A stretch of DNA of 8,435 bases from Cellvibrionales bacterium UBA1963 (GTDB lineage: Bacteria; Pseudomonadota; Gammaproteobacteria; Pseudomonadales; UBA7434): the NCBI GenBank assembly GCA_002336035.1, contig DDED01000180.1, positions 1-8,435 of the forward strand. Direction: 5' to 3'. Below are positions 1 through 7,601 of this stretch, in pieces. The notes under the pieces are model-generated. The model was not told the origin of the DNA. It did not search any database and was given only the letters and a program-made list of their open reading frames with translations. The translations under genes were made by a program, and so were the position numbers. The first letter of the stretch is position 1. The number at the start of each line of letters is the position of its first letter.

Positions 1-2472
1 CAAGAAACCATTGCGAAGCACACCACCAAGAACGGTTAATGCTGCGGCATCGGGATGCGCACTTTCAACGGTTTGATAAGCCTTAGCGCAGAAGTTTACT
101 TGGCTATTGCACAGCCATAGCTCACGGGTATGATTGCGATTTTCTTTGAGGCTGAACTCACTCACAGATTGCTCGTCTTGCGGTTGCCACAGCTGCTCAA
201 TTTTGTTGCTGGTTTGGAGATTGACCTGATCGTCACCAATCACTAGAAATTCACTATGGTTGCTAATCATTCGTTGATGAACATCGGCTAATTCTAAACA
301 AAAGTTGCTTAATGTCGAAGCCTCGTTGAGACTATCGTCCAATGCTTTCAGGCTCTTTATGCCCTCAATACCGCCGTTTTGATGATTCATTTTAGCTAAG
401 GGACTAAAATTTTGCGTTGCAATTGACATGGCAAGCGAATGTCCGCTTCCCGTGACCGACTGCTCTGAGCGAGCTCGGGATTGCGCGATCAATTCTCTAA
501 TTCGCTGTTCTTCATCAAAACGAACGTGCTTATGTGTTTCTTCAAGGAGCTCACTGATCGCATCAGTATGGCAGTTAAGGCCCTTTGAGCTAAGAATGAA
601 ATGTCCATTGATACATTGCACATTGTCGCGCGCGCTGTAAAAACTAGTGTGGCATGAAATGCCTCCACAGACGGCTGTTTGCCAATTCTGCGTGCTAAGG
701 TAATCACGTTCGCCGACACCAAGATCGGTCATGACATAATTATGTATCGATCGTAAATAATTTTGACGTGGGTTTAACGCAGGCAGAGGCACAATGACGT
801 CTTGGTAGCAAAGCCCATTGGTTGCTTGTGAATAAGACGTGGTATGAGCTTTATTTGCGTTTTGTGTAATAAAGATTGGCGACTCAGATACGGCAGGAAT
901 ATCATCAAGGCCTACCTTGGGCAGTAACTCTGGGTCGTCAATATCGTTTTGCCGTCGTTTTAATGCTTCAGCTGTATCAATAATATCCTGTTTTTGTGAG
1001 TCACTCAGCGTGTCTTTAATCGCTTTAAGCTTCGCTTTTTCTTGGTCGATCTTGCTTTGATTGAGCTTGCCGTCAGGTGACATGACTAGACTAACCCGGT
1101 GTTGATTATTCAGTAATAATCGTTGGATGAGTTCTTTAATAAAATCGGGGTTTTCAATTGAGCGGCGAAGTTTGGCCAAAATAGGATCGATATCTAATGC
1201 CGCTGCCGCATCCCCCCGATGAATCGCTGTGGGCAAGCAGGACAGCATAATTTGTAATCCATATGGGTAGCTACTACCACCAATTTCACGCTGTTGTAAT
1301 TCTAGCTGGTCGAGCAGAGCGGTGAGACGGTGTTGTTCAACGCCAGTTTCAATTACATTTGTTAATGTGCCAGTTACAAGCGCTTCGAAGTCATCAAGAC
1401 TCTCTGATCGTGCACCTTCAATGCCGCAAACAAAGACCATTTCTAAGCCTGTGTCGTCCATTCCACACAACGGTGAAGGTGCTGAACCCAGTGCAGTGGT
1501 CTCTAACGCGAGCCGTAATTCTGAAGCGCTATTCTCCAGTAATACTGAGGCAAGCAAATGTGTACTCATTAGTTCAAGTGGGTCTCGAATATCGCCCAAC
1601 ACCCATGCCATTATAAGATGATTTTTTTCATTGGTAATTTCTTCTTCGGGAAGCGCAAACTGTTTTTCGGTTCGTATCACTTGGCTAAATTTTTCTTGCA
1701 ATGGAACCTCGATGGTTTCATTTATCGGGCTAAAATGCTGCAAGGCAAGTTCTTCAAATACTGATTGATGCTGTTTAGCAGGAATATCTCCAAAAGTAAT
1801 AAACGTTGCATTATCTGGGTGGTAATGTGTTTGATAAAATGACTGCAGTTGTTCATAACTTAAGTCAGTAATGTTTTCAGGCTCACCACCACTGTTTACG
1901 CTGTATGTGGTATCAGGAAACAGCGCTTCACCAACGGCCTGCCACAACTGTGATGAAATAGAGCTCATTGCGCCTTTCATTTCATTAAAGACCACGCCTT
2001 TAAACACCAGATCGCTATCTGAGTTTTGGGGCTCTTCAAACTCAAGCCGATGACCCTCTTGTGAAAAATCTAAAGGGTCGAGCCTAGCAAAGAAGACAGC
2101 GTCTAAATAGACTTGCATTAAATTATTAAAGTCTTTTTTATTTTTGCTGGCGAATGGATAGGCGGTCCAGTCTGAGCTGGTAAATGCATTCATAAACGTA
2201 TTTAATGAACGGCGGATCATCATAAAAAACGGATCTCTAACGGGGTAGCGTTTGCTGCCACACAGGCTCGTATGTTCGAGTATATGCGCTACGCCAGTTG
2301 AATCTGTCGGCACCGTGCGCAAGGCGACCATAAAAACATTTTCATCATTATCTGAGGCTAAATGAATGTGTTTTGCGCCGGTACGAAGGTGTTGATATTC
2401 CTCATACTGTATATTCAGTGAGTCTATGCGTGTAGTTTTAATTAAATGAAAATTTTCGATTTTAGCATTCAT
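1..2472 (-). CDS. M16C presequence-protease-like zinc metallopeptidase (partial, C-terminus outside window)
   Basis: This frame is open for 824 codons from ATG at 2472 to the left edge with no stop. Seen: an inverted zinc motif HILEH, with H63, E66 and H67, followed by CGSKRYPVRDPF and then VVFNEMKG with E164. The H67-to-E164 spacing of 97 residues fits the distal glutamate ligand of PreP-type M16C enzymes and not the roughly 76 of pitrilysin types. Further family landmarks are HYHPDNATFITFGD near residue 217 and a helical M16C-associated hinge region from about residue 465 to 710. The family degrades short unstructured peptides inside a closed two-half chamber. No signal peptide is visible, so a cytoplasmic location is likely. 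Full-length relatives have about 970 residues, so the last 150 or so, including the expected GGAYG-type substrate-binding region, should lie beyond position 1. The start is fixed: the frame upstream meets a TAA within about 30 bases and offers no other start codon. The Shine-Dalgarno is poor. The class is sure, the exact substrate is not. Confidence 0.93.
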   Translation of the reverse strand, partial: MNAKIENFHLIKTTRIDSLNIQYEEYQHLRTGAKHIHLASDNDENVFMVALRTVPTDSTGVAHILEHTSLCGSKRYPVRDPFFMMIRRSLNTFMNAFTSSDWTAYPFASKNKKDFNNLMQVYLDAVFFARLDPLDFSQEGHRLEFEEPQNSDSDLVFKGVVFNEMKGAMSSISSQLWQAVGEALFPDTTYSVNSGGEPENITDLSYEQLQSFYQTHYHPDNATFITFGDIPAKQHQSVFEELALQHFSPINETIEVPLQEKFSQVIRTEKQFALPEEEITNEKNHLIMAWVLGDIRDPLELMSTHLLASVLLENSASELRLALETTALGSAPSPLCGMDDTGLEMVFVCGIEGARSESLDDFEALVTGTLTNVIETGVEQHRLTALLDQLELQQREIGGSSYPYGLQIMLSCLPTAIHRGDAAAALDIDPILAKLRRSIENPDFIKELIQRLLLNNQHRVSLVMSPDGKLNQSKIDQEKAKLKAIKDTLSDSQKQDIIDTAEALKRRQNDIDDPELLPKVGLDDIPAVSESPIFITQNANKAHTTSYSQATNGLCYQDVIVPLPALNPRQNYLRSIHNYVMTDLGVGERDYLSTQNWQTAVCGGISCHTSFYSARDNVQCINGHFILSSKGLNCHTDAISELLEETHKHVRFDEEQRIRELIAQSRARSEQSVTGSGHSLAMSIATQNFSPLAKMNHQNGGIEGIKSLKALDDSLNEASTLSNFCLELADVHQRMISNHSEFLVIGDDQVNLQTSNKIEQLWQPQDEQSVSEFSLKENRNHTRELWLCNSQVNFCAKAYQTVESAHPDAAALTVLGGVLRNGFL

Positions 2473-2551
2473 AGTTAGTTTTTCTGCTGTCTTAGTTTAA
2501 CGTTAAATAAGCTCTGTTTTTTTGCTCTGTTATTACTCTGCTCGGCAATGC
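2473..2551 (-). other. yjdM to M16C peptidase spacer with 12-bp palindrome and short direct repeats
   Basis: This 79-bp AT-rich spacer holds a perfect 12-bp palindrome, TTTAACGTTAAA at 2496-2507, centred about 30 bases before the peptidase ATG. On the plus strand the 8-mer GCTCTGTT occurs at 2511-2518 and again at 2524-2531, 13 bp apart start to start. No GC-rich hairpin with a T-run is present, so I see no intrinsic terminator for yjdM here. No convincing -35/-10 pair was found either. The palindrome could bind a dimeric regulator, but that is inference and chance is a fair alternative in DNA this rich in A and T. Confidence 0.35.
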
Positions 2552-2890
2552 TTAAACTTTCTTAGTAAAGATTGATTTTAATTTTATGGCGCCGATTCCA
2601 TCAACCTTACAATCTATATCATGGTCGCCATGAGCAAGCCGAATATTTTTAACTTTGGTTCCGACCTTGATGACTTTTGATGTACCCTTAACTTTTAGAT
2701 CTTTAATCACGGTCACCGAATCACCATCAGCTAAAGGCTTGCCATTAACATCGTTAATTGTAGCATCTTTAGAATCATTTTCTTGGCTTGTGGCCGTCCA
2801 TTCTTGTCCGCATTCAGGACAAATGTACAGCGCTTGATCAATATAGGTGTAGCTCGATTTGCAACTAGGGCAGGCCGGCAGCTCATTCAT
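2552..2890 (-). CDS. yjdM: YjdM/PhnA-family zinc-ribbon protein
   Basis: This 112-residue protein matches from memory almost end to end with E. coli YjdM, formerly PhnA, which has 111 residues. It has an N-terminal zinc ribbon with paired CPxC motifs, C7/C10 and C24/C27, in the contexts CPSC and YICPEC. After a short polar linker at about 33-45 comes the C-terminal small beta domain: NGKPLADGDSV, then VIKDLKVKG, then VGTKVKNIRL and GDHDIDCKVDG. The family was named for alkylphosphonate uptake, but E. coli phnA lies outside the C-P lyase operon and its molecular role is not settled, so no phosphonate function should be read into it. No phosphonate genes are in this window. The ATG at 2890 puts the ribbon at the N-terminus, as in relatives. 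No strong Shine-Dalgarno precedes it. It lies 80 bp downstream of the cyclotransferase and 79 bp upstream of the peptidase on the same strand. Confidence 0.95.
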   Translation of the reverse strand: MNELPACPSCKSSYTYIDQALYICPECGQEWTATSQENDSKDATINDVNGKPLADGDSVTVIKDLKVKGTSKVIKVGTKVKNIRLAHGDHDIDCKVDGIGAIKLKSIFTKKV

Positions 2891-2970
2891 TAGTTTTGTG
2901 GGTGCTCACTCGTTAATGTTCCGTATTTTAACCCGTTTTATGCTTTTGTGGTATTTTTTGCTGAGACGAT

Positions 2971-3852
2971 TTAATCCTTATCGATGAACTGCAGTTGATA
3001 TACGCGCCGCCAGTATTTCCCCGTGATTAATAGCGATTGCTGACTGGGCATGACAGCGATCCCATTTGCAACGCCGGCAGAGGATTGCTGTTGCTCCTTT
3101 TTTATAATGACACTCAGATCAATGAGCCCAAGAACCTTGCCACTATCAGGTTGTATAACAGCTATATAGGGTGTTTGCCAGATGTTAGCAAGAAGGCATT
3201 GATCGACCCACTCGAGTTCATTAAGTTTCTTAATCGGGCGGTTAAGGTAGGTGGCAGTAACGGTTTTAACCAGCGCCAAACTTATTGGGTCACGGTAGTA
3301 AATCTTTGCACTGCCGTCAGTATTTATTAAATGCTGGCCATTGTGCGTGAGTCCCCAGCCTTCGGTGTCGATAGATTGTTGGCTGATTAGGCTTAGATCC
3401 GTTTTCTTGTGGCGTAAAACCTGCCCAGATGTCCATGTCAGTTGAATCAGTTGGTCTTGCCAAATGGCTAAGCCTTCGCCAAAGAGCGTGTTATCGATGG
3501 CCTTATGCTGAATGACTTTGCCATCTTTTAAGCGTATTTTCGCAACACTTGACTCGCCGAGTTGTCCGGTAGACTCATATAGATGGCCTTTTTCATAAAC
3601 TAGGCCTTGAGTAAAAGCATGGGCCCGATGGGGATAACTGTCGGTAATTCGATAAGGCAGATCTTTTGTTTCAGCAGAGAATATTATCGCACTGCAATCG
3701 AGTGGCAATACTGCAGAAGTCACTGCATGAGCCGTGACGGTAAACAATAGGTGAATAACAAAAATAAAAAAGGAGCGCCAATCTTGGTGGCTTCGTTTGA
3801 TTGACCAAAGGGCGAAAAATAGGGATTGTCGGTATGCTTCAGAAAAAGCCAT
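2971..3852 (-). CDS. Glutaminyl-peptide cyclotransferase (glutamine cyclotransferase, plant/bacterial type), exported
   Basis: The family converts N-terminal glutamine of peptides or proteins to pyroglutamate, releasing ammonia, using a five-bladed beta-propeller unrelated to the animal zinc enzymes. Seen in order in the 293 residues: a hydrophobic stretch at about 28-40 followed by AHA at 41-43, which looks like a signal peptide with an unusually long, positively charged n-region; FTQGL at 80-84; LYESTG at 91-96, whose E93 aligns with the glutamate reported as catalytic in the papaya and Xanthomonas enzymes; FGEGLA; QLTW; EGWGLT at 164-169; TDGSAKIYYRDP; LNELEWV at 210-216; LANIWQTPYIAVI; NGIAV near 263; and ITGKYW near 276-281. 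Together these cover the whole propeller, so the gene appears intact. The product probably acts in the periplasm, perhaps anchored if the signal is not cut. The ATG at 3852 has a well-placed AAGG five bases upstream, overlapping the mnmC stop codon. Physiological substrates are unknown. Confidence 0.9.
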   Translation of the reverse strand: MAFSEAYRQSLFFALWSIKRSHQDWRSFFIFVIHLLFTVTAHAVTSAVLPLDCSAIIFSAETKDLPYRITDSYPHRAHAFTQGLVYEKGHLYESTGQLGESSVAKIRLKDGKVIQHKAIDNTLFGEGLAIWQDQLIQLTWTSGQVLRHKKTDLSLISQQSIDTEGWGLTHNGQHLINTDGSAKIYYRDPISLALVKTVTATYLNRPIKKLNELEWVDQCLLANIWQTPYIAVIQPDSGKVLGLIDLSVIIKKEQQQSSAGVANGIAVMPSQQSLLITGKYWRRVYQLQFIDKD

Positions 3853-3857
3853 TATTG

Positions 3858-3867
3858 CCTTAACCTC
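3858..3867 (-). promoter_or_regulatory. Shine-Dalgarno of the cyclotransferase overlapping the mnmC stop codon
   Basis: Read on the minus strand, the junction is GAGGTTAAGG followed by five bases and ATG. The TAA that ends mnmC (3860-3862) is inside the purine-rich ribosome-binding stretch, and the AAGG at 3858-3861 is well spaced. This arrangement supports co-transcription and translational coupling of the two genes and favours the ATG at 3852. Confidence 0.6.
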
Positions 3868-5983
3868 GAATCAGTTGCCTTATTAAAAATCGATTAGGAG
3901 CAATTGCATGCATGATTTTATCACCGATTGGAATCGGTGCGTTATCCAATTGAGCGGCTAATATTCTTGCAGCTAAAGGCGCCGTGGTATAACCATGAGA
4001 GCCAAACCCACTATTAATAAAAAGTCCAGAATGATAGACCGCTCGTTGGGTTGGTGTTTTTTTTGCGTCTTTTTGCAAGCATTTAAAACGATTAAGAAAA
4101 TCATTACTGTCTGCAATGGGCCCAACGATGGGTAAGTAATCGGGCATAACGCAGCGAAATCCGACACGTCCTTTGAGAGGTTCTGTTGATTCAATGGAAT
4201 TTGTTAGCTGACGATGCCATTCACTATTATTTGCTAGGCAGGCGAGCAGCTTATTTATATTATCATCATGATCTTTGCGCGATAAGTGTGATTCAGTCCC
4301 TTTTGAGTAACTTGAACCGATTGAATGGTAGCCATTGTCGGCAGGGGTTGAGTAGCCTTGTTGGCATAATGCTAGCTTAAGTTTCTGACTTTCTGGTGTG
4401 CTCGGCAGATCGGTGGTTTGTCCACGCATAAATCGGATAGGCAACCATGCGGTCTGTTCAAATTGATGACTTAATTGCCCGCCAGCAATAACAATAATCT
4501 CACTGTCAAAGCTAAGTCCTTGTTCATCAAGGGTTCGCCAGCCATCACTTGTTCTTTCTAGGCGATCAATGCGCGTGCTACCCGTAAAGGTAATTCCCTT
4601 CGAGGAGCTGAGTGCCAGACAAATTTCTTTTGGTGCCAACCATCCGGCGCGAGGGTAATAGATGCCACCTTCACGTGTGGCTATGCCGCTGAGATCACTG
4701 GCTTGATCTGACGTGACATTCCGTCGAGAAGCTAACTCTTGATCCGCATGAAGTAATTCATCGGGAAGAGACTCGCCGAGTTTAAGCATGCCGTTGAGGC
4801 CACGAATGAGCTGTTTATCGCCTAACTGCGAGTAAAATTGTTGAGCATAATGCAGAGCGGCCTCATGAAAGTCGGCCATTGCAGAGCGTTGTTTGGCCGT
4901 GCGCGCATAGAGCACGGCTCGAGGGTTACCCGATGCTGCACTGGCGACTTCAGCATGACGATCCAGTAAGTGCACCTCCCAGCCGCGCTTTGCTAATTGA
5001 TAAGCGGTGCAGCAACCAGCGATGCCTGCACCGATAATAATTGCTCGCCGGCGACGCCGATGCGCTTTAAATCGTTGATGCGTTGATGGGTAGAAGCAAT
5101 TCGATAGGTCGCTGTTTGGTTTTACCGACAGCGGTTTTGGCATCGATTTTTTACTGTCGATGCCCATAAAAGTACCGGTCAGCATTTCGCGCTTGCGACC
5201 AAATCCAGGTATTTTTTTGACGCTAAATCCGTGATTATTGAGTCCATCTCTCACTGTTCTTGCTACAGTAAAGGTTGCCACAGTGGTTTCTATTGCGCTG
5301 TGCTTTGCCATTAAAGAGAAGATTGAGTCCTGCCACAGTTGAGGATTTTTTGCTGGCGCATAACCGTCTAAAAACCAAGCGTCTACGATTAGGCCTGAGC
5401 AGTGGGTTGAACGACCGTCACTGGATGAACGTGGGTAATATTCCAAGCGGTTAAATGCCTCGTTACTGTCGCCATATAATAAGACTAAAACGACTGGGAA
5501 TGGTGTATCCGTGTCTAACTCAATAAGGTAATCACCGCCAATAGCGTCGGGATACCGATCGAGTAATTCTGCCGCCAAATCTGGAAACGGATTGTAGTGG
5601 CAGATACTTTTTTTCAGCGCGGCAACTGTCAACGGGAAACGTTCGGAACTATAAAAATATAGTGTGCGAGTTGGTTGTTCAGCGGTTGGCTGAGAATGAC
5701 ACTCACGCCATAATTGCCAGCAGGCTAAAAAATTAAGGCCGCTACCAAAGCCAGTTTCTGCAATGACAAATTGGGGTTTTTCAGTAAGGTCCGTATTACG
5801 ATCTAGCCAGCGCGCTGGGAGTGCATTGCCGGATAAAAAAACGTGTTGAGATTCTTCGGCACCTTGTCCTGGATTATAATAAATATCATCAAATCGTGAA
5901 GACCGAAGCCCCCCCTCAGTATCGATGAATAGCTGACGGCTAGAAGTGGGGCTTATAGTGAGATAATCTTTGCTTCGACTCAT
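3860..5983 (-). CDS. mnmC: Bifunctional tRNA mnm5(s2)U34 biosynthesis protein MnmC (FAD-dependent demodification plus SAM methylation)
   Basis: MnmC finishes the 5-methylaminomethyl modification of wobble uridine in certain tRNAs. The C-terminal FAD domain removes the carboxymethyl group from cmnm5U to give nm5U, and the N-terminal methyltransferase adds a methyl group from S-adenosylmethionine. Numbering from the ATG at 5983 (707 residues), I see the SAM loop ETGFGSGLNFL at 76-86, VDAWFLDGYAPAKNP at 200-214 with D206 matching the catalytic D178 of E. coli MnmC, and FGRKREML at 261-268. A linker with five consecutive arginines at 309-313 leads into the dinucleotide motif GAGIAG at 318-323. 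The FAD domain continues with ASGNPRAVLY and YPRAGWL and ends with SGFGSHGYTTAPLAARILAAQ at 658-678 and PNRFLIRQLIRG at the C-terminus. It is longer than the 668-residue E. coli protein, partly from extra residues before D201. A TTG at 5998 would add five residues but has no Shine-Dalgarno; the ATG has TAAGG, though only two bases away, so the start remains slightly uncertain. Confidence 0.96.
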   Translation of the reverse strand: MSRSKDYLTISPTSSRQLFIDTEGGLRSSRFDDIYYNPGQGAEESQHVFLSGNALPARWLDRNTDLTEKPQFVIAETGFGSGLNFLACWQLWRECHSQPTAEQPTRTLYFYSSERFPLTVAALKKSICHYNPFPDLAAELLDRYPDAIGGDYLIELDTDTPFPVVLVLLYGDSNEAFNRLEYYPRSSSDGRSTHCSGLIVDAWFLDGYAPAKNPQLWQDSIFSLMAKHSAIETTVATFTVARTVRDGLNNHGFSVKKIPGFGRKREMLTGTFMGIDSKKSMPKPLSVKPNSDLSNCFYPSTHQRFKAHRRRRRAIIIGAGIAGCCTAYQLAKRGWEVHLLDRHAEVASAASGNPRAVLYARTAKQRSAMADFHEAALHYAQQFYSQLGDKQLIRGLNGMLKLGESLPDELLHADQELASRRNVTSDQASDLSGIATREGGIYYPRAGWLAPKEICLALSSSKGITFTGSTRIDRLERTSDGWRTLDEQGLSFDSEIIVIAGGQLSHQFEQTAWLPIRFMRGQTTDLPSTPESQKLKLALCQQGYSTPADNGYHSIGSSYSKGTESHLSRKDHDDNINKLLACLANNSEWHRQLTNSIESTEPLKGRVGFRCVMPDYLPIVGPIADSNDFLNRFKCLQKDAKKTPTQRAVYHSGLFINSGFGSHGYTTAPLAARILAAQLDNAPIPIGDKIMHAIAPNRFLIRQLIRG

Positions 5984-6056
5984 GGCCTTAAACTGCAAAA
6001 TAGTGTGAGGTCATGATACGCGCTAGTCGCAAAAATGTATGCTAACCATTGATCAA

Positions 6057-7601
6057 TTACTGAGGTTGTAACACGTCATAGTCGTTAAGATTGAGAGTTT
6101 TTAGCTCGTTTCTAAATCGTGATGGCGCCCAAGGCCAAGTGACAGGAATACCGTCAACCTCAAGGTACCAGCTGTTACAGCCGCTCACCCAGCGCGTTCC
6201 GCTAAATGCATTAGTAAGCGATTCAGTGAATTCTTGCGTCACGTCCTCTTTAGGGGCCAGCGTCGTAAGCTCGCCGGCTACAAACTTGTCGACGCACTGA
6301 ATAACATAATCGGCACCAATTTCGGCAATGTCTATTAGGGATAGATTCGTGATGGGGCTATTGGGGCCGATCATCATGAAAAAATTGGGGAAACCAGGCA
6401 TTGTGATTGAGCGATACGTTCGGACCCCTGCATCCCAGCGGTCGGTTATCGTGGCTCCATTTTCGCCGATAATCGTATCGACTCCCCAGGCATTCGGGTA
6501 AAACCCTGTAGCGGTGATAAGTGTGTCAACCTCTACCAGTTGGCCTGATTCACTGCCGTCATCGACGACCACACCCGTCGGTTCAATGCGTAATATATTG
6601 TCAGTGATAACATTGACATTATCGCGTTGTATTGCCGGGTAGTAAGTGTCCGATACGATCATGCGTTTGCACATGGCTTTGTGGTCCGGAGTGAGCTTTT
6701 TACGCAGTTCAGGATCTTTGACCGAACTTAAATTTTCTAATGTGGCTTTGTCAATGTAACGACGCTGCCAACCGTCTTTTAATGCCGCTTGGCCAAACAA
6801 TTCGCCAATGACATCGTAGAATCGCCGAGTCATATAGCCCAGAAAGGGGATCTTCCTTTTAAGAAGCCGATCGAGAGACGAATATTCAACATTTTCGGTG
6901 TGCATAACCCACTGAGCCGTGCGTTGAAACAGATTTACCTGTCGACTGGTGTGGGCTAGGGGGCTTAGCATTTGAACGGACGAAGACCCTGTTCCGATGA
7001 CGCCGATGCGTTTATCACTTAAGTCGTATTCATCATTCCAATCGGCGGTATGAAAACGCTCGCCCGCAAAACTTTCTAGGCCTTCGATTGCTGGGTATTT
7101 ACGCTTGTTTAATGGCCCTGTTGCGGCAACAAAAATATCAAATACTTCGGTTTCAGACATTTCTAACTCAGAAGAATCTTGTTGCCCTTCAAGAATGCTT
7201 TTAACGCTGCTGCTGCTGCCTTCGTTGCTTGTAAGGTTTTGTGTTGCTTCGATGTGCCAGCGTTGATCTTTAAATTCAGCCTTAAGTACTTCGGTATTAA
7301 ATTGAATATAATCAATCAAACCGTACTTAACGGCTGTTTTTTTGAAATATTCATAGATTTCAGGGCCGCCAGAAAAGCGCCTGCTCCAGTTCGGGTTTGG
7401 CTCAAACGGATAGCAGTAAGCAAACGAGGCCACGTCACAAGCCACGCCTGGGTAGCGATTTTCACGCCAAGTGCCGCCGACTGATGAGGCCCGCTCGTAT
7501 ATTTTAAAGTTAGTGTGGCCGGCTTTCATTAATTTGATGGCCATTAACATGCCCGACATGCCCGCGCCGATAATACAGATTCTGGGATTTCTTTTAGTCA
7601 T
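6057..7601 (-). CDS. Class B flavin monooxygenase, probable type I Baeyer-Villiger monooxygenase
   Basis: Enzymes of this class use NADPH and O2 through a flavin C4a-peroxide to turn ketones into esters or lactones, or to oxygenate nitrogen and sulfur. The 514-residue protein has the FAD motif GAGMSG at 12-17 and GGTWRENRYPGVACD at 42-56, which fits the fingerprint [AG]GxWxxxx[FY]P[GM]xxxD. FAGERFHTADW at 178-188 fits the Baeyer-Villiger signature FxGxxxHxxxW, although the next residue is N instead of the usual P or D. The NADPH motif GVIGTGSSS is at 200-208, CKRMIVSDTYYPA is at 311-323 and DTLITATGF is at 359-367. The C-terminal MIGPNSPITNLS and GCNSWYLEVDG regions are also typical. A Ser-, Glu- and Gln-rich stretch at about 121-152 looks like a loop insertion. 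No signal peptide is seen, so it is likely cytosolic. The ATG at 7601 has no good Shine-Dalgarno. Neighbours give no hint of the substrate. Confidence 0.93.
   Translation of the reverse strand: MTKRNPRICIIGAGMSGMLMAIKLMKAGHTNFKIYERASSVGGTWRENRYPGVACDVASFAYCYPFEPNPNWSRRFSGGPEIYEYFKKTAVKYGLIDYIQFNTEVLKAEFKDQRWHIEATQNLTSNEGSSSSVKSILEGQQDSSELEMSETEVFDIFVAATGPLNKRKYPAIEGLESFAGERFHTADWNDEYDLSDKRIGVIGTGSSSVQMLSPLAHTSRQVNLFQRTAQWVMHTENVEYSSLDRLLKRKIPFLGYMTRRFYDVIGELFGQAALKDGWQRRYIDKATLENLSSVKDPELRKKLTPDHKAMCKRMIVSDTYYPAIQRDNVNVITDNILRIEPTGVVVDDGSESGQLVEVDTLITATGFYPNAWGVDTIIGENGATITDRWDAGVRTYRSITMPGFPNFFMMIGPNSPITNLSLIDIAEIGADYVIQCVDKFVAGELTTLAPKEDVTQEFTESLTNAFSGTRWVSGCNSWYLEVDGIPVTWPWAPSRFRNELKTLNLNDYDVLQPQ
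7205..7219 (+). repeat. GCT trinucleotide run inside the monooxygenase gene
   Basis: The plus strand reads as about five tandem GCT units. On the coding strand these become AGC serine codons and produce most of the serine run at residues 129-132 of the monooxygenase. Length changes here would stay in frame if whole units were gained or lost, so it is a plausible site of loop-length variation between strains. Confidence 0.6.

Noticed and set aside
489..722. A 77-codon minus-strand frame inside the peptidase gene
   Set aside because: It is the +1 alternative of the real coding frame, which remains open through the whole stretch and carries family-like sequence; no frameshift is needed.
1322..1621. 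Plus-strand open frames of 85-99 codons opposite the peptidase gene
   Set aside because: They lie fully antisense to a strongly supported M16C coding frame, show no domain-like sequence and have no good ribosome-binding site.
2552..2890. Phosphonate catabolism role implied by the PhnA name
   Set aside because: The family name is historical, and the window has no C-P lyase, phosphonatase or phosphonate transporter genes.
2891..2970. Intrinsic terminator after the cyclotransferase gene
   Set aside because: The spacer has A- and T-runs but no stable inverted repeat before them.
3973..4194. A 73-codon minus-strand frame in the 3' part of mnmC
   Set aside because: It is an out-of-frame shadow: the main frame there encodes the conserved FAD-domain end with SGFGSHG.
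6005..6056. Promoter or terminator between the monooxygenase and mnmC
   Set aside because: A TATCAT hexamer lacks a -35 at proper spacing, and the only dyad is the 8-bp TTGATCAA palindrome over the end of the spacer, without a GC stem and T-run.
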